Assembly: GCA_017502875.1 (NCBI GenBank)
Contig: JAFVUF010000017.1
Span: 1-32,771 of the forward strand
Length of the DNA: 32,771 bases
From: Clostridia bacterium
GTDB lineage: Bacteria > Bacillota > Clostridia > Oscillospirales > CAG-272
Direction: 5' to 3'
Part shown: piece after piece, positions 7,751 through 14,597 of the stretch
Numbering within the stretch: the first letter of the stretch is position 1
Layout of the letters: every line of letters starts with the position of its first letter
The notes under the pieces: generated by a model
What the model was told of the DNA's origin: nothing
The model's database searches: none
Seen by the model: only the letters and a program-made list of their open reading frames with translations
Position numbers and translations under genes: made by a program

Positions 7751-8767
7751 ATGAATTTAAAGGGAATTATTTACTGTGCGCCGCCGAAAATTACGGCAAG
7801 GGTTATTGCGGCGATACTTGCATTGCTTCTTGCGCTCGCCGCATTTAAAATTTCAGATTCTTTAATAAAAGCTGACACTGAAAATGAAGACCCGGATGCC
7901 GTGGAAAGCGAGGAGCTGAACGGGGGAAAGGAAACCGAAAGCCCGAAAAGAGACGTCTTTAACGCGGAAGGCGCAATATCCGTTGGCGCGGTGGTAAACG
8001 GAAGCTCCGCTTTTCTTTGTAACCTTACGGATTCTACCGTTATAGCTGAAAAAAACTGCTACGAAAAGGTAAGCGCAAGAGACGCTACCGTGTTTATGGT
8101 AGCTTTGACTGTATCTAAGGCGATTAACGAGGGCAGGGTTAATCTTACCGATGAAGCGGTCTGTCCCGCTTCTGCCGCAAAATTTCCTAACTATAAGCTA
8201 TCCGAGGAGGTGCTTCCGATAGGGAAGCGAATGAAGATAGGCGATATCCTTAAATGTATGCTTTATCAAAGCGGCTCATCATACGCGTACACGCTTGCGG
8301 TACATATAAGCGGAAGTGAGGAAGCGTTTGTAAGCGAAATGAATGCTTACTGCGCAAATTTAAAGCTAAGCGAAACCTCATTTGTAAGCTGTACGGGAGA
8401 TGAAGCGGTTAGCGGTACGATAAGCGCGTACGACCTTGCCGTTATTCTTAAAGCGGCGCTTTCTGAGCCGATTATAAGAGGAATTATATGCTCAGATGAT
8501 ATGATAACCGTCGGATACGGACAAAGCGGAAGCGTTAATCTTGTAGTAAAGAACGATTTTTTTGAAAGCTACTGTACCGAAAGTCAGGCTAAAAACGACG
8601 GCATAATCGGAGGAAAGGTAGGCGCTTTCGGATATAACAGATGGTCTGCGATACTGTTTAGCAGGGACGGAAAGGATTATCTTTCCTTGGTTCTTGACAG
8701 TAACGACGCGTTTGCGGACGGGCTTATGCTCTATACGGCGTACGTGCTTTCCGTTAGCGGCGGTTGA
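7751..8767 (+). CDS. DacF-like (peptidase S11 fold) protein with degenerate active site
   Basis: The 338-residue protein has a membrane anchor or uncleaved signal at residues 15-33, a hydrophilic linker (40-70), then a domain that follows D-alanyl-D-alanine carboxypeptidases of family S11 (EKNCYEKVSARDATVFMVAL aligns with the usual EKNADE..PASTTKIMTAL). The catalytic triad motifs are lost. The SxxK position reads ARDAT (Ser to Arg110, Lys to Thr113), SxN reads SGS (174-176) and KTG reads KVG (289-291). It is therefore probably not a peptidase but may still bind cell wall or a partner. The frame is intact over its full length and the codon use is normal, so it is not a decayed pseudogene. It shares 37 bases at its 3' end with the convergent flippase gene. 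Confidence 0.78.
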   Translation: MNLKGIIYCAPPKITARVIAAILALLLALAAFKISDSLIKADTENEDPDAVESEELNGGKETESPKRDVFNAEGAISVGAVVNGSSAFLCNLTDSTVIAEKNCYEKVSARDATVFMVALTVSKAINEGRVNLTDEAVCPASAAKFPNYKLSEEVLPIGKRMKIGDILKCMLYQSGSSYAYTLAVHISGSEEAFVSEMNAYCANLKLSETSFVSCTGDEAVSGTISAYDLAVILKAALSEPIIRGIICSDDMITVGYGQSGSVNLVVKNDFFESYCTESQAKNDGIIGGKVGAFGYNRWSAILFSRDGKDYLSLVLDSNDAFADGLMLYTAYVLSVSGG

Positions 8768-10251
8768 GAGGTAAAAACGTTTAAAGCGCCGGTAATTTTC
8801 AGTAGAACTACGTATACCGCAAGAGCGAGAAGAATTATAGGCAGAAGCGGCGCTCCGCAGACTGCTAATGTATTAACAAGATGAACCGCTACAAAGGCAC
8901 AAGCCGTTGGCATAATGAAGCTTACAAATATTTTTAGCTTTGGACAGATGAGCAGGAATATCCTTCCGAAGCTGAAAAAGCAGTTAAGACATTCGCAAAG
9001 ATAAAGTGAAGCTATAAAGCCGTATATACCAAACCGAGGAATAAGAATAATAGCAAATAAAACGCTCAGAGCCGCGTCGAGTATGTTCACCTTCATTACG
9101 TAGTTCTGCTTATCAAGACCTTTAAGCATTCCGTCTGATATGTGGTCGAGATACATAAAGAAAATGAGTGGAGAAAGGATTTTTATGAATTTTCCGGCCT
9201 CTGCGCTCTTGTATATAGCGTAGCCGAGCTGAGTTGAAAAGCAGCCTATGATAGCTGAGCAGCCGATTCCGTATATAAGCGCGAAGCTGAGTCCTTTTGT
9301 TACGGTTTTGCGAATGGAATCAACGTTTTCACCCGCCGAGGCTCTTGCGGAAAGCTCTGCTATGGTAACAGAGGCAAACGAGGTCAAAAGCGCCATTGGG
9401 TAGAGAAGAATAGGCATTACCATTCCCGAAACTATTCCGTACTCAGCAAGAGAGCCCTCGTAATCAAGACCGCTTGCCCGCAAGCCTATGGGGATAAGGA
9501 TATGCTCGGTTGTAGTCAGCGCTGAACGGATAAGTGAGCTTATCGCTATCGGCACAGTAATTCCGAGAAAGCGCTTTCTTAAAAACGCGGTACTTCTTTT
9601 TTGAGTCGGCAGTCCCTTTTTTGAAACAAGGTAGAATACCGAAAGCAGTAAAAAGGAAAGCGCCTCGGAGGCGGCGTTGCATATTACAAGGATAAGACAC
9701 AGTGTTTCTGTATCCGCGGAAATAAAGACGTTAAGAGCGATTATTGTGCTTATGATTCGTACGAACTGCTCGAAAAGAGAAGTAAATGCGCTTTTTGATA
9801 TATGCTTAATTCCGTTAAAGTAGCCGTGGAAGGCGTTTGACAGAGCGATAAAGGGCAAAGCGACAGAAAGAGCGCGTAAGGAAACTACAGTACGGCTATC
9901 ACCAAGCACCACTCCGCCAAGAAACGGGGCGGAAAGGAACATAATAGCCCCCACAAGAATTCCTGCTTTCAAGCAATAGCTTACACACGAGCGCATAGCG
10001 GAGGATAGCTTATCGGTATTACCGCTTCCGCAGCACTCCGAGATTATCCTCATGGCGCCTAAATTTATACCTGCCGAGGCGGCGGTTACCGCAAAGGCGT
10101 AGACGGTCATTATCTGTGTGTAAAGCCCCATTACCGCGTTTCCCGCGGTAAGCGATAGCCTTGCCGAAAAGAAAACTCCGGCGCTTCGGAGTATCAGCGC
10201 CGTTACGGTGAGCATTATGCCGTCCTTAATAAAAGCTTTGGTAGAACGCAA
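8731..10251 (-). CDS. Polysaccharide flippase, SpoVB/MurJ-like (MOP superfamily)
   Basis: This 506-residue membrane protein has about 14 hydrophobic helices and the N-terminal family pattern of polysaccharide biosynthesis/SpoVB proteins (KDGIMLTVTALILRSAGVFF and later NAFHGYFNGIKHI). Such proteins flip lipid-linked oligosaccharides across the membrane for peptidoglycan, spore cortex or surface polymers. The start codon is TTG at 10251, with AAAGGA about 11 bases ahead. No ATG is nearer than codon 13. It is 22 bases downstream of the DUF4830 gene and probably cotranscribed with it. Its 3' end overlaps the convergent DacF-like gene by 37 bases. Whether it is a true SpoVB of a spore former cannot be decided here. 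Confidence 0.87.
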   Translation of the reverse strand: MRSTKAFIKDGIMLTVTALILRSAGVFFSARLSLTAGNAVMGLYTQIMTVYAFAVTAASAGINLGAMRIISECCGSGNTDKLSSAMRSCVSYCLKAGILVGAIMFLSAPFLGGVVLGDSRTVVSLRALSVALPFIALSNAFHGYFNGIKHISKSAFTSLFEQFVRIISTIIALNVFISADTETLCLILVICNAASEALSFLLLSVFYLVSKKGLPTQKRSTAFLRKRFLGITVPIAISSLIRSALTTTEHILIPIGLRASGLDYEGSLAEYGIVSGMVMPILLYPMALLTSFASVTIAELSARASAGENVDSIRKTVTKGLSFALIYGIGCSAIIGCFSTQLGYAIYKSAEAGKFIKILSPLIFFMYLDHISDGMLKGLDKQNYVMKVNILDAALSVLFAIILIPRFGIYGFIASLYLCECLNCFFSFGRIFLLICPKLKIFVSFIMPTACAFVAVHLVNTLAVCGAPLLPIILLALAVYVVLLKITGALNVFTSQPPLTESTYAV

Positions 10252-10273
10252 TTTAAGCTAATCCTTTCTTTTA

Positions 10274-10759
10274 TTAAAGGTGAGTAGTTTTCATAAATCC
10301 GTGTATAAATCCATCGCTGCTTTCCGTACAGATATCACCGCCGATAACTCTGCCGCGGTAAACAAGCAGATTGGCAAGTACCTTTCCGTCATATCCGTCG
10401 TAATTGGTTATCTCGTAGGTGTACCTTGTTATTTCCTTGCGCTTATATTTTGAAAGGTCGAGACCTTGGAGCTTTTGAAGCTCGTTGTAGCCTGCGAAAA
10501 CCGTGTCAAATTCGCTTGGAACGGTTACCTTTGTTTCTTCAAGCGGAGCTTCGTTTACAGTCCAGCCGAACTGCGAGAGAAAATTCACTCTGCTTTTATT
10601 GTCCTTTACCTCTGTGTAAACTATTTTTCCACCCTCGGCGTAAACGGAAAGCGTAGGATCGCTCGGTATAAAAATAAGTAACGCTCCGAAAATAACGAGT
10701 GCGGCGGCAATGCAGCCAAAAAGCTTTAAGGTATTTGATTTAACTGTATAAACGAACAT
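10274..10759 (-). CDS. DUF4830 domain-containing membrane-anchored protein
   Basis: The 161-residue protein has an N-terminal membrane helix (about residues 13-31) and an extracytoplasmic domain with the typical DUF4830 features: NFLSQFGWTVNEAP, LQGLDLSKYKRKEITRYTYE and LLVYRGRVIGGDICTES. The function of the family is unknown. GGAG lies close to the ATG. It is the first gene of a pair with the SpoVB-like flippase, and its placement suggests a role at the cell envelope. No clear promoter is seen in the 75 bases before it, so some transcription may come from read-through past the kdgK terminator. Confidence 0.85.
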   Translation of the reverse strand: MFVYTVKSNTLKLFGCIAAALVIFGALLIFIPSDPTLSVYAEGGKIVYTEVKDNKSRVNFLSQFGWTVNEAPLEETKVTVPSEFDTVFAGYNELQKLQGLDLSKYKRKEITRYTYEITNYDGYDGKVLANLLVYRGRVIGGDICTESSDGFIHGFMKTTHL

Positions 10760-10833
10760 AATTTTCTCCTATTCTTTTTCTAAGCTTAATTAATTTTTAT
10801 GCGCCTCTGAAAGAAAATATGTTCCGCATATCA

Positions 10834-10867
10834 AAAAACCTCGTTGCTTTGAAGCAACGAGGTTTTT
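10834..10867. terminator. Terminator of the KDG kinase gene (bidirectional form)
   Basis: A 15-bp perfect stem (10834-10848 with 10853-10867), including A/T runs at its base, and a 4-base loop lie 17 bases after the kinase stop. It serves the minus strand; no plus-strand gene ends here. Confidence 0.92.
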
Positions 10868-10884
10868 GTGAGTATTTTATTAAC

Positions 10885-11910
10885 TTATCTCTGGATTCTT
10901 CCGCTTCCGTCTCCGCCTGCGAGCTTTTCAACCTCAGCAACGGTTACCATATTGTAGTCGCCCTCTATGGAGTGCTTGAGCGCGGAAGCCGCAACTGCGA
11001 ACTCAACAGCGCCCTGAGTGGTCTTGCCGTTTAAGAGAGAGTAGATAAGACCGCCGCCGAAGGAATCACCGCCGCCAACACGGTCGATGATGTGGAGGTC
11101 GTACTTCTTTGAGAAGCAGTACTCGTCGTCCTTAACGTTGTAAAGCATAGCGGACCAGCCGTTATCGAATGCGGAACGGCTCTCACGGAGAGTGATAGCG
11201 ACGTACTCGAAGCCGAACTTGTCAGCGAGCTGCTTCGCAACGGACTTGTAGCCCTCGTGGTTGAGCTTTCCGCCGTAGATGTCGGTAGCCTCAGCCTCGA
11301 TACCGAATACATCCTTTGCGTCCTCCTCGTTGGAGATGCAAACGTCAACGTACTGGCAAAGGTCAGTCATAGCCTCGCGAGCCTGCTCTCTTGTCCAGAG
11401 CTTACCGCGGTAGTTAAGGTCGCAGGAAATCTTTACGCCCTTAGCCTTTGCTGCCTTGCAAGCATCACGGCAGATTTCAACAACGTTTGCTCCGAGCGCA
11501 GGAGTAATACCTGTGAAGTGGAACCAATCAACACCCTCAAATATAGCGTCCCAATCGAAGTCCTCGCGGCTTGCCTTGGAGATAGCGGAATTAGCGCGGT
11601 CGTAAATACAAACGGAGCCTCTCTGAGAAGCGCCCTTTTCGTTGAAGTAGATACCGACTCTGTCGCCGCCGCGAACTATCTTAGAGGTGTCAACACCGTA
11701 ACGGCGAAGGCTGTTTACAGCCGCCTGTCCGATAGCGTGGGCGGGAAGCTTGGTAACGTAAGAAGCGTCCATACCGTAGTTAGCGAGAGAAACAGCAACG
11801 TTAGCCTCGCCGCCGCCGAAGGTAAACTCGACGTGGTCGCACTGAACGAATCTCTCATAGTTATAAGGTTGAAGACGGAGCATAAGCTCACCGAAGGTTA
11901 CAACTTTCAT
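10885..11910 (-). CDS. kdgK: 2-dehydro-3-deoxygluconokinase (PfkB family sugar kinase)
   Basis: The enzyme phosphorylates 2-keto-3-deoxygluconate (KDG), the common product of uronic-acid breakdown, to KDPG. The 341-residue chain begins with the KDG-kinase pattern VVTFGELMLRLQP and has FTFGGGEANVAVSLANYG for sugar binding. The PfkB signature DRVGGGDSFGGG (276-287) contains the catalytic Asp282. The A-to-G change in the usual GAGD motif is common in this subgroup. AAGGAG stands before the ATG. It is a single-gene unit with its own promoter, a palindrome over the -10 box and a strong terminator. No KDPG aldolase is adjacent. Another ketose substrate cannot be excluded, but KDG is the best call. 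Confidence 0.88.
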   Translation of the reverse strand: MKVVTFGELMLRLQPYNYERFVQCDHVEFTFGGGEANVAVSLANYGMDASYVTKLPAHAIGQAAVNSLRRYGVDTSKIVRGGDRVGIYFNEKGASQRGSVCIYDRANSAISKASREDFDWDAIFEGVDWFHFTGITPALGANVVEICRDACKAAKAKGVKISCDLNYRGKLWTREQAREAMTDLCQYVDVCISNEEDAKDVFGIEAEATDIYGGKLNHEGYKSVAKQLADKFGFEYVAITLRESRSAFDNGWSAMLYNVKDDEYCFSKKYDLHIIDRVGGGDSFGGGLIYSLLNGKTTQGAVEFAVAASALKHSIEGDYNMVTVAEVEKLAGGDGSGRIQR

Positions 11911-11939
11911 TGTTTAAATCTCCTTATGTTGTTATATTT

Positions 11940-11959
11940 TTATACTACAAGTAGTATAA
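11940..11959. promoter_or_regulatory. Palindrome over the kdgK -10 box, likely operator
   Basis: Nine-base perfect arms (TTATACTAC and GTAGTATAA) surround a 2-base centre and cover the -10 element and probable start site of kdgK. This is the position of a classical repressor operator. The cognate regulator is not adjacent and is unknown. Confidence 0.65.
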
Positions 11960-11981
11960 CAAATTCAAACTGCTTTGTCAA
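11953..11981 (-). promoter_or_regulatory. Promoter of kdgK
   Basis: TTGACA (11976-11981), a 17-base spacer and TATACT (11953-11958) on the minus strand. Confidence 0.88.
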
Positions 11982-12421
11982 GTGGTAAAGCGTAGATAAA
12001 AACATTATTTTAAACAATTATCGAGATGAATTGCACTAAAAATCCTTCGAGGTAACAGCTCTGCTTATTTGTTGACTCAAAGGAAGGGCGCAAAAGGGCT
12101 TAATGATAGTACGTTTTTAACCCAAAGCTAACGTATCTTTTAACTCTTATCTTTTCTCTGGAAAAGCCGCGCGGAAGATTTGGAGAAAAGAGAAGCGTGA
12201 AAAGAGAAGAGTGAAGAGTACAAAAAGAAAAAGCCGCTTGCGCGACTTTTCTTTTTGAGGCGTATTGACAAAAAGATGCTACCTAAAAAATGTTGATAAT
12301 CCTTGTTTTATAAGGATTTCCAAGTTTTTTGAAATTAATTTTTAACCAATTGGGCAGTCGGTGGCGCTATTTTTCAAAATCAAAGGTTTTACGAAAAAGA
12401 TGCAATTTGCCACCTGTGTTT
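11982..12421. other. Gene-free spacer with small repeats
   Basis: No convincing ORF is seen on either strand. It contains two tandem copies of a GAAAAGAGAAG-type 14-mer near 12196-12223 and an imperfect A-rich/T-rich hairpin around 12223-12257. A 7-bp hairpin with AATCCTT/AAGGATT arms lies near 12298-12318. The 17-mer TTTTACGAAAAAGATGC at 12387-12403 recurs with one mismatch at 12420-12436, in the end of the next broken gene. The stretch reads as decayed intergenic DNA. Confidence 0.6.
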
Positions 12422-12949
12422 TTACGAAAAAAATGCCATTAATTCAATCAAAAAGTAAATTGATGATAGTACAGCCGTTAAAAACATAATGGCAGCTACA
12501 GCCCATACAAAAAACTTTATCCATTTTGGCTTTGTTCCTTTCGTGGAGTGAATGATTGTAACGGCGATATAGGCTATGATCGACATCAACAACAGTAAAA
12601 TACTGATAGCAGAAATTTTATCGTTAAAAGTATTTGCAGATACAATAAATCTGCTTGTTTCTATCCCCCACGGCTCGATCGGAATATCGGCAATGAACAA
12701 GAAAACAAGATTGATTTACAAAACAAAAGCCGCAGTAACATAAAACGGGATACCGCAAATTGACATTTTGTTTTTGTCTTGCTTCAAGCGTTTTGTTCTG
12801 CTGTATATTGACATACTATCTAATAAGATTTTGCTTAAAACTGTATTCTTAACAGATAAATATTTTCCATTTTGATAGCGGCTATCATAACCCGCTAATA
12901 TGCGAATTATGAATATTGACATAACAAAAAGTATATATATCATTATCAT
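12422..12949 (-). pseudogene. Small membrane-protein gene interrupted by an in-frame TAA
   Basis: The frame opens at ATG 12949 (AGGTGG 8 bases ahead), hits TAA at 12718-12716 and stays open in the same frame to the stop at 12424-12422. Read through, it would be about 175 residues. The first helix is near the N-terminus. A second hydrophobic stretch (FYVTAAFVL, stop, INLVFLFIADIP) is cut exactly by the stop codon, and two more helices follow (ISILLLLMSIIAYIAV and FFVWAVAAIMFLTAVLS). The continuity of a membrane helix across the TAA indicates one ancestral gene with a nonsense mutation, or a sequencing error. A fragment from 12700 would need a TTG start without a ribosome site. I do not recognise the family. 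Confidence 0.7.
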
Positions 12950-12973
12950 GCATTTCACCACCTTTCCGTTTTT

Positions 12974-13002
12974 ATTATAGCACAGTTTCTAACATTTTTC
13001 AA
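12974..13002 (-). promoter_or_regulatory. Promoter of the broken membrane-protein gene
   Basis: TTGAAA (12997-13002), a 17-base spacer and TATAAT (12974-12979) on the minus strand. It overlaps the last codons of the gene before it. Confidence 0.75.
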
Positions 13003-13204
13003 TATTCTCTTTGTAATATTTCAAAAGATTCTCGTTCGTACCGTCAAGTTCGTCGATCTTATTCATAATGATGAAATATGCGCGGTCGATCACCTTTCGC
13101 GCATATTCTTCGTAGTCGTCCTTCGGCGGATCTTTGAGAAAGCTTTGCCGTGCGCAGACGAGGGCGTATTTTACTCTTTAATAGTGTTTGAGTTCATATT
13201 CCAT
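12989..13204 (-). pseudogene. Small ORF (71 codons) interrupted by TAA at codon 9
   Basis: ATG at 13204 has a strong GAAAGGAAG ribosome site and opens MEYELKHY, then TAA (13180-13178). The same frame continues without further stops for 62 codons as a coherent soluble sequence (RVKYALVCARQSFLKDPPKD, then helical, ending YYKENIEKC) to TAG at 12991-12989. No start codon with a ribosome site exists after the TAA. This looks like an intact small gene inactivated by one nonsense change. The family is not recognised. Confidence 0.6.
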
Positions 13205-13210
13205 ATAAAA

Positions 13211-13254
13211 ACTTCCTTTCGGTTTGTGGTAACACCATTATACCGAAAGGAAGT
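13211..13254. repeat. 13-bp inverted repeat around a minus-strand -10 box
   Basis: ACTTCCTTTCGGT (13211-13223) and its exact complement (13242-13254) flank an 18-base centre. The complement of TATAAT lies at 13236-13241 in the centre, giving a minus-strand -10 box. The downstream arm doubles as the ribosome site region of the 13204 ORF, so the repeat could be an operator or an RNA hairpin that hides the ribosome site. Confidence 0.6.
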
Positions 13255-13280
13255 CATAAGTCCAGATAAATATTTGAAAA

Positions 13281-13634
13281 TTATTTGTTATTATTTTTAG
13301 CGGTGTTGATTGAAGAAACAAGCATAGCTCTTAATGACTTACACTTGGATTCAAGGAGACTATACTGTTCTTCTCCAATGTAATTGGTTTTATAAAGCAA
13401 CTCCAACCAATAGCCCGTTTCGTTTGCTTCTTTCAGCGCAATCTGCATTTTTGATATAAAGTCAGCAGTGCCGTGTGCATATTTAGCTTCACGAATATTT
13501 GCGCCGATAGACGTGCCGCTTCTGCCGATTTGATTAGAAATGATACTCTCTCGTTGCTCTTTTAACTGTTTCACAAGATTTATAATTTGAACTGCAAAAT
13601 CCATTGATTGCTCAGAAAGCTTATCGTTTGCCAT
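13281..13634 (-). CDS. Four-helix-bundle protein (23S rRNA-intervening-sequence protein family)
   Basis: The 117-residue protein shows the family pattern of TIGR02436 proteins: SMDFAVQIINLVKQLKEQRE, then IGRSGTSIGANIREAKYA and MQIALKEANETGYWLELL. These proteins were first found encoded in 23S rRNA intervening sequences and are also related to Avd of diversity-generating retroelements. Their role when free-standing is unknown. Here no rRNA, reverse transcriptase or variable-repeat target is nearby, so it is an orphan member. It has its own promoter, and the ribosome site is weak (GGACGG upstream of ATG 13634). It is followed by the two broken small genes. Confidence 0.9.
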   Translation of the reverse strand: MANDKLSEQSMDFAVQIINLVKQLKEQRESIISNQIGRSGTSIGANIREAKYAHGTADFISKMQIALKEANETGYWLELLYKTNYIGEEQYSLLESKCKSLRAMLVSSINTAKNNNK

Positions 13635-13656
13635 AATATCACCGTCCTTTGAGTAA

Positions 13657-13685
13657 AGTATAGCATAAATTCATAGTTTTGTCAA
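13657..13685 (-). promoter_or_regulatory. Promoter of the four-helix-bundle gene
   Basis: TTGACA (13680-13685), a 17-base spacer and TATACT (13657-13662) on the minus strand. The -35 box touches the first unit of the hairpin array. Confidence 0.85.
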
Positions 13686-13862
13686 TGAAGCATCGACTTC
13701 GTCGATATGAAGCGGCGCGTTGCGCCGTGAAGCACTCGCGAATTGCTCCGCAATTTTCGCTCGCATGAAGCGAAGCGCACGATAACTTCTCCGTGAGCCG
13801 AAGGCTCGCTTCATAGGGCGAAGCCCTGCTTCATTTTTCATGCACCGCAGGTGCGCTTCATT
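13684..13862. repeat. Two-sided array of short GC-rich hairpins joined by ATGAAGC / GCTTCAT
   Basis: The left half has ATGAAGC-type linkers at 13685, 13707, 13727 (variant GTGAAGC) and 13765. The right half has the inverse GCTTCAT at 13808, 13828 and 13855. Between linkers sit different small stem-loops with 3-base loops: ATCGAC/GTCGAT (13692-13706), CGGCGC/GCGCCG (13713-13727), AATTGC/GCAATT (13741-13755), GAGCC/GGCTC (13795-13807), AGGGC/GCCCT (13815-13827) and GCACC/GGTGC (13842-13854). The outer AATGAAGC and GCTTCATT (13684-13691 and 13855-13862) pair, so the whole unit can fold as a multi-branched cross. It is not a gene; the 66-codon frame inside it is accidental. It resembles a MITE or REP/BIME-like element. 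Confidence 0.85.
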
Positions 13863-13863
13863 T

Positions 13864-13905
13864 CCAAACAAAAGAGCACTGCTCTCGCAGTGCTCTTTTG
13901 TTTGG
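13864..13905 (-). terminator. Terminator of tRNA-Thr
   Basis: A 19-bp perfect stem (13864-13882 with 13887-13905) and a 4-base loop follow the tRNA. Its first three paired bases are the encoded CCA end of the tRNA. Confidence 0.85.
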
Positions 13906-13978
13906 AGCTGCTAACCAGATTCGAACTGGTGACCTCGTCCTTACCAAGGACGTGCTCTGCCAACTGAGCCATAGCAGC
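13903..13978 (-). tRNA. tRNA-Thr (anticodon GGT)
   Basis: The 76-base minus-strand sequence folds as a cloverleaf. The acceptor GCTGCTA/TAGCAGC is complete, the D arm follows ATGGCTCAGTTGGCAGAGC, the anticodon loop TTGGTAA sits on a CGTCC/GGACG stem, and the T arm has GGTTCGAA-type consensus (CAGTTCGAATCTG). CCA is encoded at 13905-13903. Confidence 0.96.
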
Positions 13979-14002
13979 ATATTATTTCTTTTGACCTTGA
14001 CC

Positions 14003-14031
14003 ATTATAGCAGAAAGTTTTTCGTTTGTCAA
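14003..14031 (-). promoter_or_regulatory. Promoter of tRNA-Thr
   Basis: TTGACA (14026-14031), 17 bases, TATAAT (14003-14008) on the minus strand: an exact consensus, about 25 bases before the tRNA. Confidence 0.9.
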
Positions 14032-14051
14032 GAGGTATTTAAAAGTTTTTA

Positions 14052-14089
14052 TAAAAAAATCGGCAAAGTCATGCTTTGACCTTGCCGAT
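14052..14089 (-). terminator. Terminator of the DUF4330/O-antigen ligase operon
   Basis: A 13-bp stem with one mismatch (14059-14071 with 14077-14089), a 5-base loop and a run of seven T on the minus strand lie 11 bases after the last gene of the operon. Confidence 0.88.
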
Positions 14090-14099
14090 AAAATTATTA

Positions 14100-14588
14100 T
14101 TAAATAAATACTACGTCAGTAACCAATGCTTCAAACTGAACCGTACCTGTTGTAACGGTGATAGTCATACCTGCCGCGATGAAATCAGTGCCGTCAATAT
14201 AGCAGCCGTTGTTGGAAATAGCCGAGCCGCTTATCTTTCCGGTGAATTTCTTTGTGTCGTTTGATTTTTTCAAGATAAGAGCATCGTCTGACTTCTCATA
14301 TATGTCAGAGGGAACAGGGTCTGTCAGCCTGGTTAGTCTGCCAAGCTCAGCATCCGCTTCAATCCACGTAACTGTTGCGCCGTCTGTAATGAGACTCGTT
14401 AAATCGTTTGGAATTTGCTCGCAGGTGAAATATATTTCACAGTCGCTTTTCGTACTCGCGTCGCTGAAAAGGGAAATGATTTGAGAACGGAATATCACGG
14501 CGAGTATCATAAGCAGCACGACAAGAATTATGAGCGCGTCAATAATATTAAAACGCTTTTTTTCTTCATAAATATTACTGTTCATCAT
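14100..14588 (-). CDS. DUF4330 family membrane-anchored protein (copy 1)
   Basis: The 162-residue protein has a short cytoplasmic N-terminus, one membrane helix (about 15-33, IIDALIILVVLLMILAVIF) and an extracytoplasmic domain rich in beta-type residues, as in DUF4330. The function is unknown. It is the last gene of an operon with a second DUF4330 gene and an O-antigen-ligase-like protein. The gap to the previous gene is only 9 bases, and an AGGAGGGG-type site lies in it. It differs strongly from its neighbour copy, so the pair is an old duplication and the two may form a heteromer. Confidence 0.82.
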   Translation of the reverse strand: MMNSNIYEEKKRFNIIDALIILVVLLMILAVIFRSQIISLFSDASTKSDCEIYFTCEQIPNDLTSLITDGATVTWIEADAELGRLTRLTDPVPSDIYEKSDDALILKKSNDTKKFTGKISGSAISNNGCYIDGTDFIAAGMTITVTTGTVQFEALVTDVVFI

Positions 14589-14597
14589 ACCCCTCCT

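Noticed and set aside
12422-12700. Independent 92-residue membrane protein
   Set aside because: Its only start is a TTG without a ribosome site, and it continues the frame and a membrane helix of the preceding ORF across a single TAA, so it is treated as part of a broken gene.
13281-13634. Accessory protein (Avd) of a diversity-generating retroelement
   Set aside because: The fold family is related, but there is no reverse transcriptase, template repeat or variable target gene in the window.
13684-13862. CRISPR array
   Set aside because: The repeated unit is only 7 bases, it changes orientation in the middle, and the stretches between are self-complementary hairpins and not unique spacers. 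No cas gene is present.
13671-13871. A 66-codon ORF on the minus strand within the hairpin array
   Set aside because: It follows the repeated hairpins, has no ribosome site, and its translation is a product of the repeats.
13898-14107. ORF over the tRNA-Thr gene (RTGDLVLTKDVLCQLSHS)
   Set aside because: This is the well-known false protein made by translating a tRNA in reverse; the tRNA cloverleaf is clear. The similar frame at 28870-29058 over tRNA-Val is rejected for the same reason.
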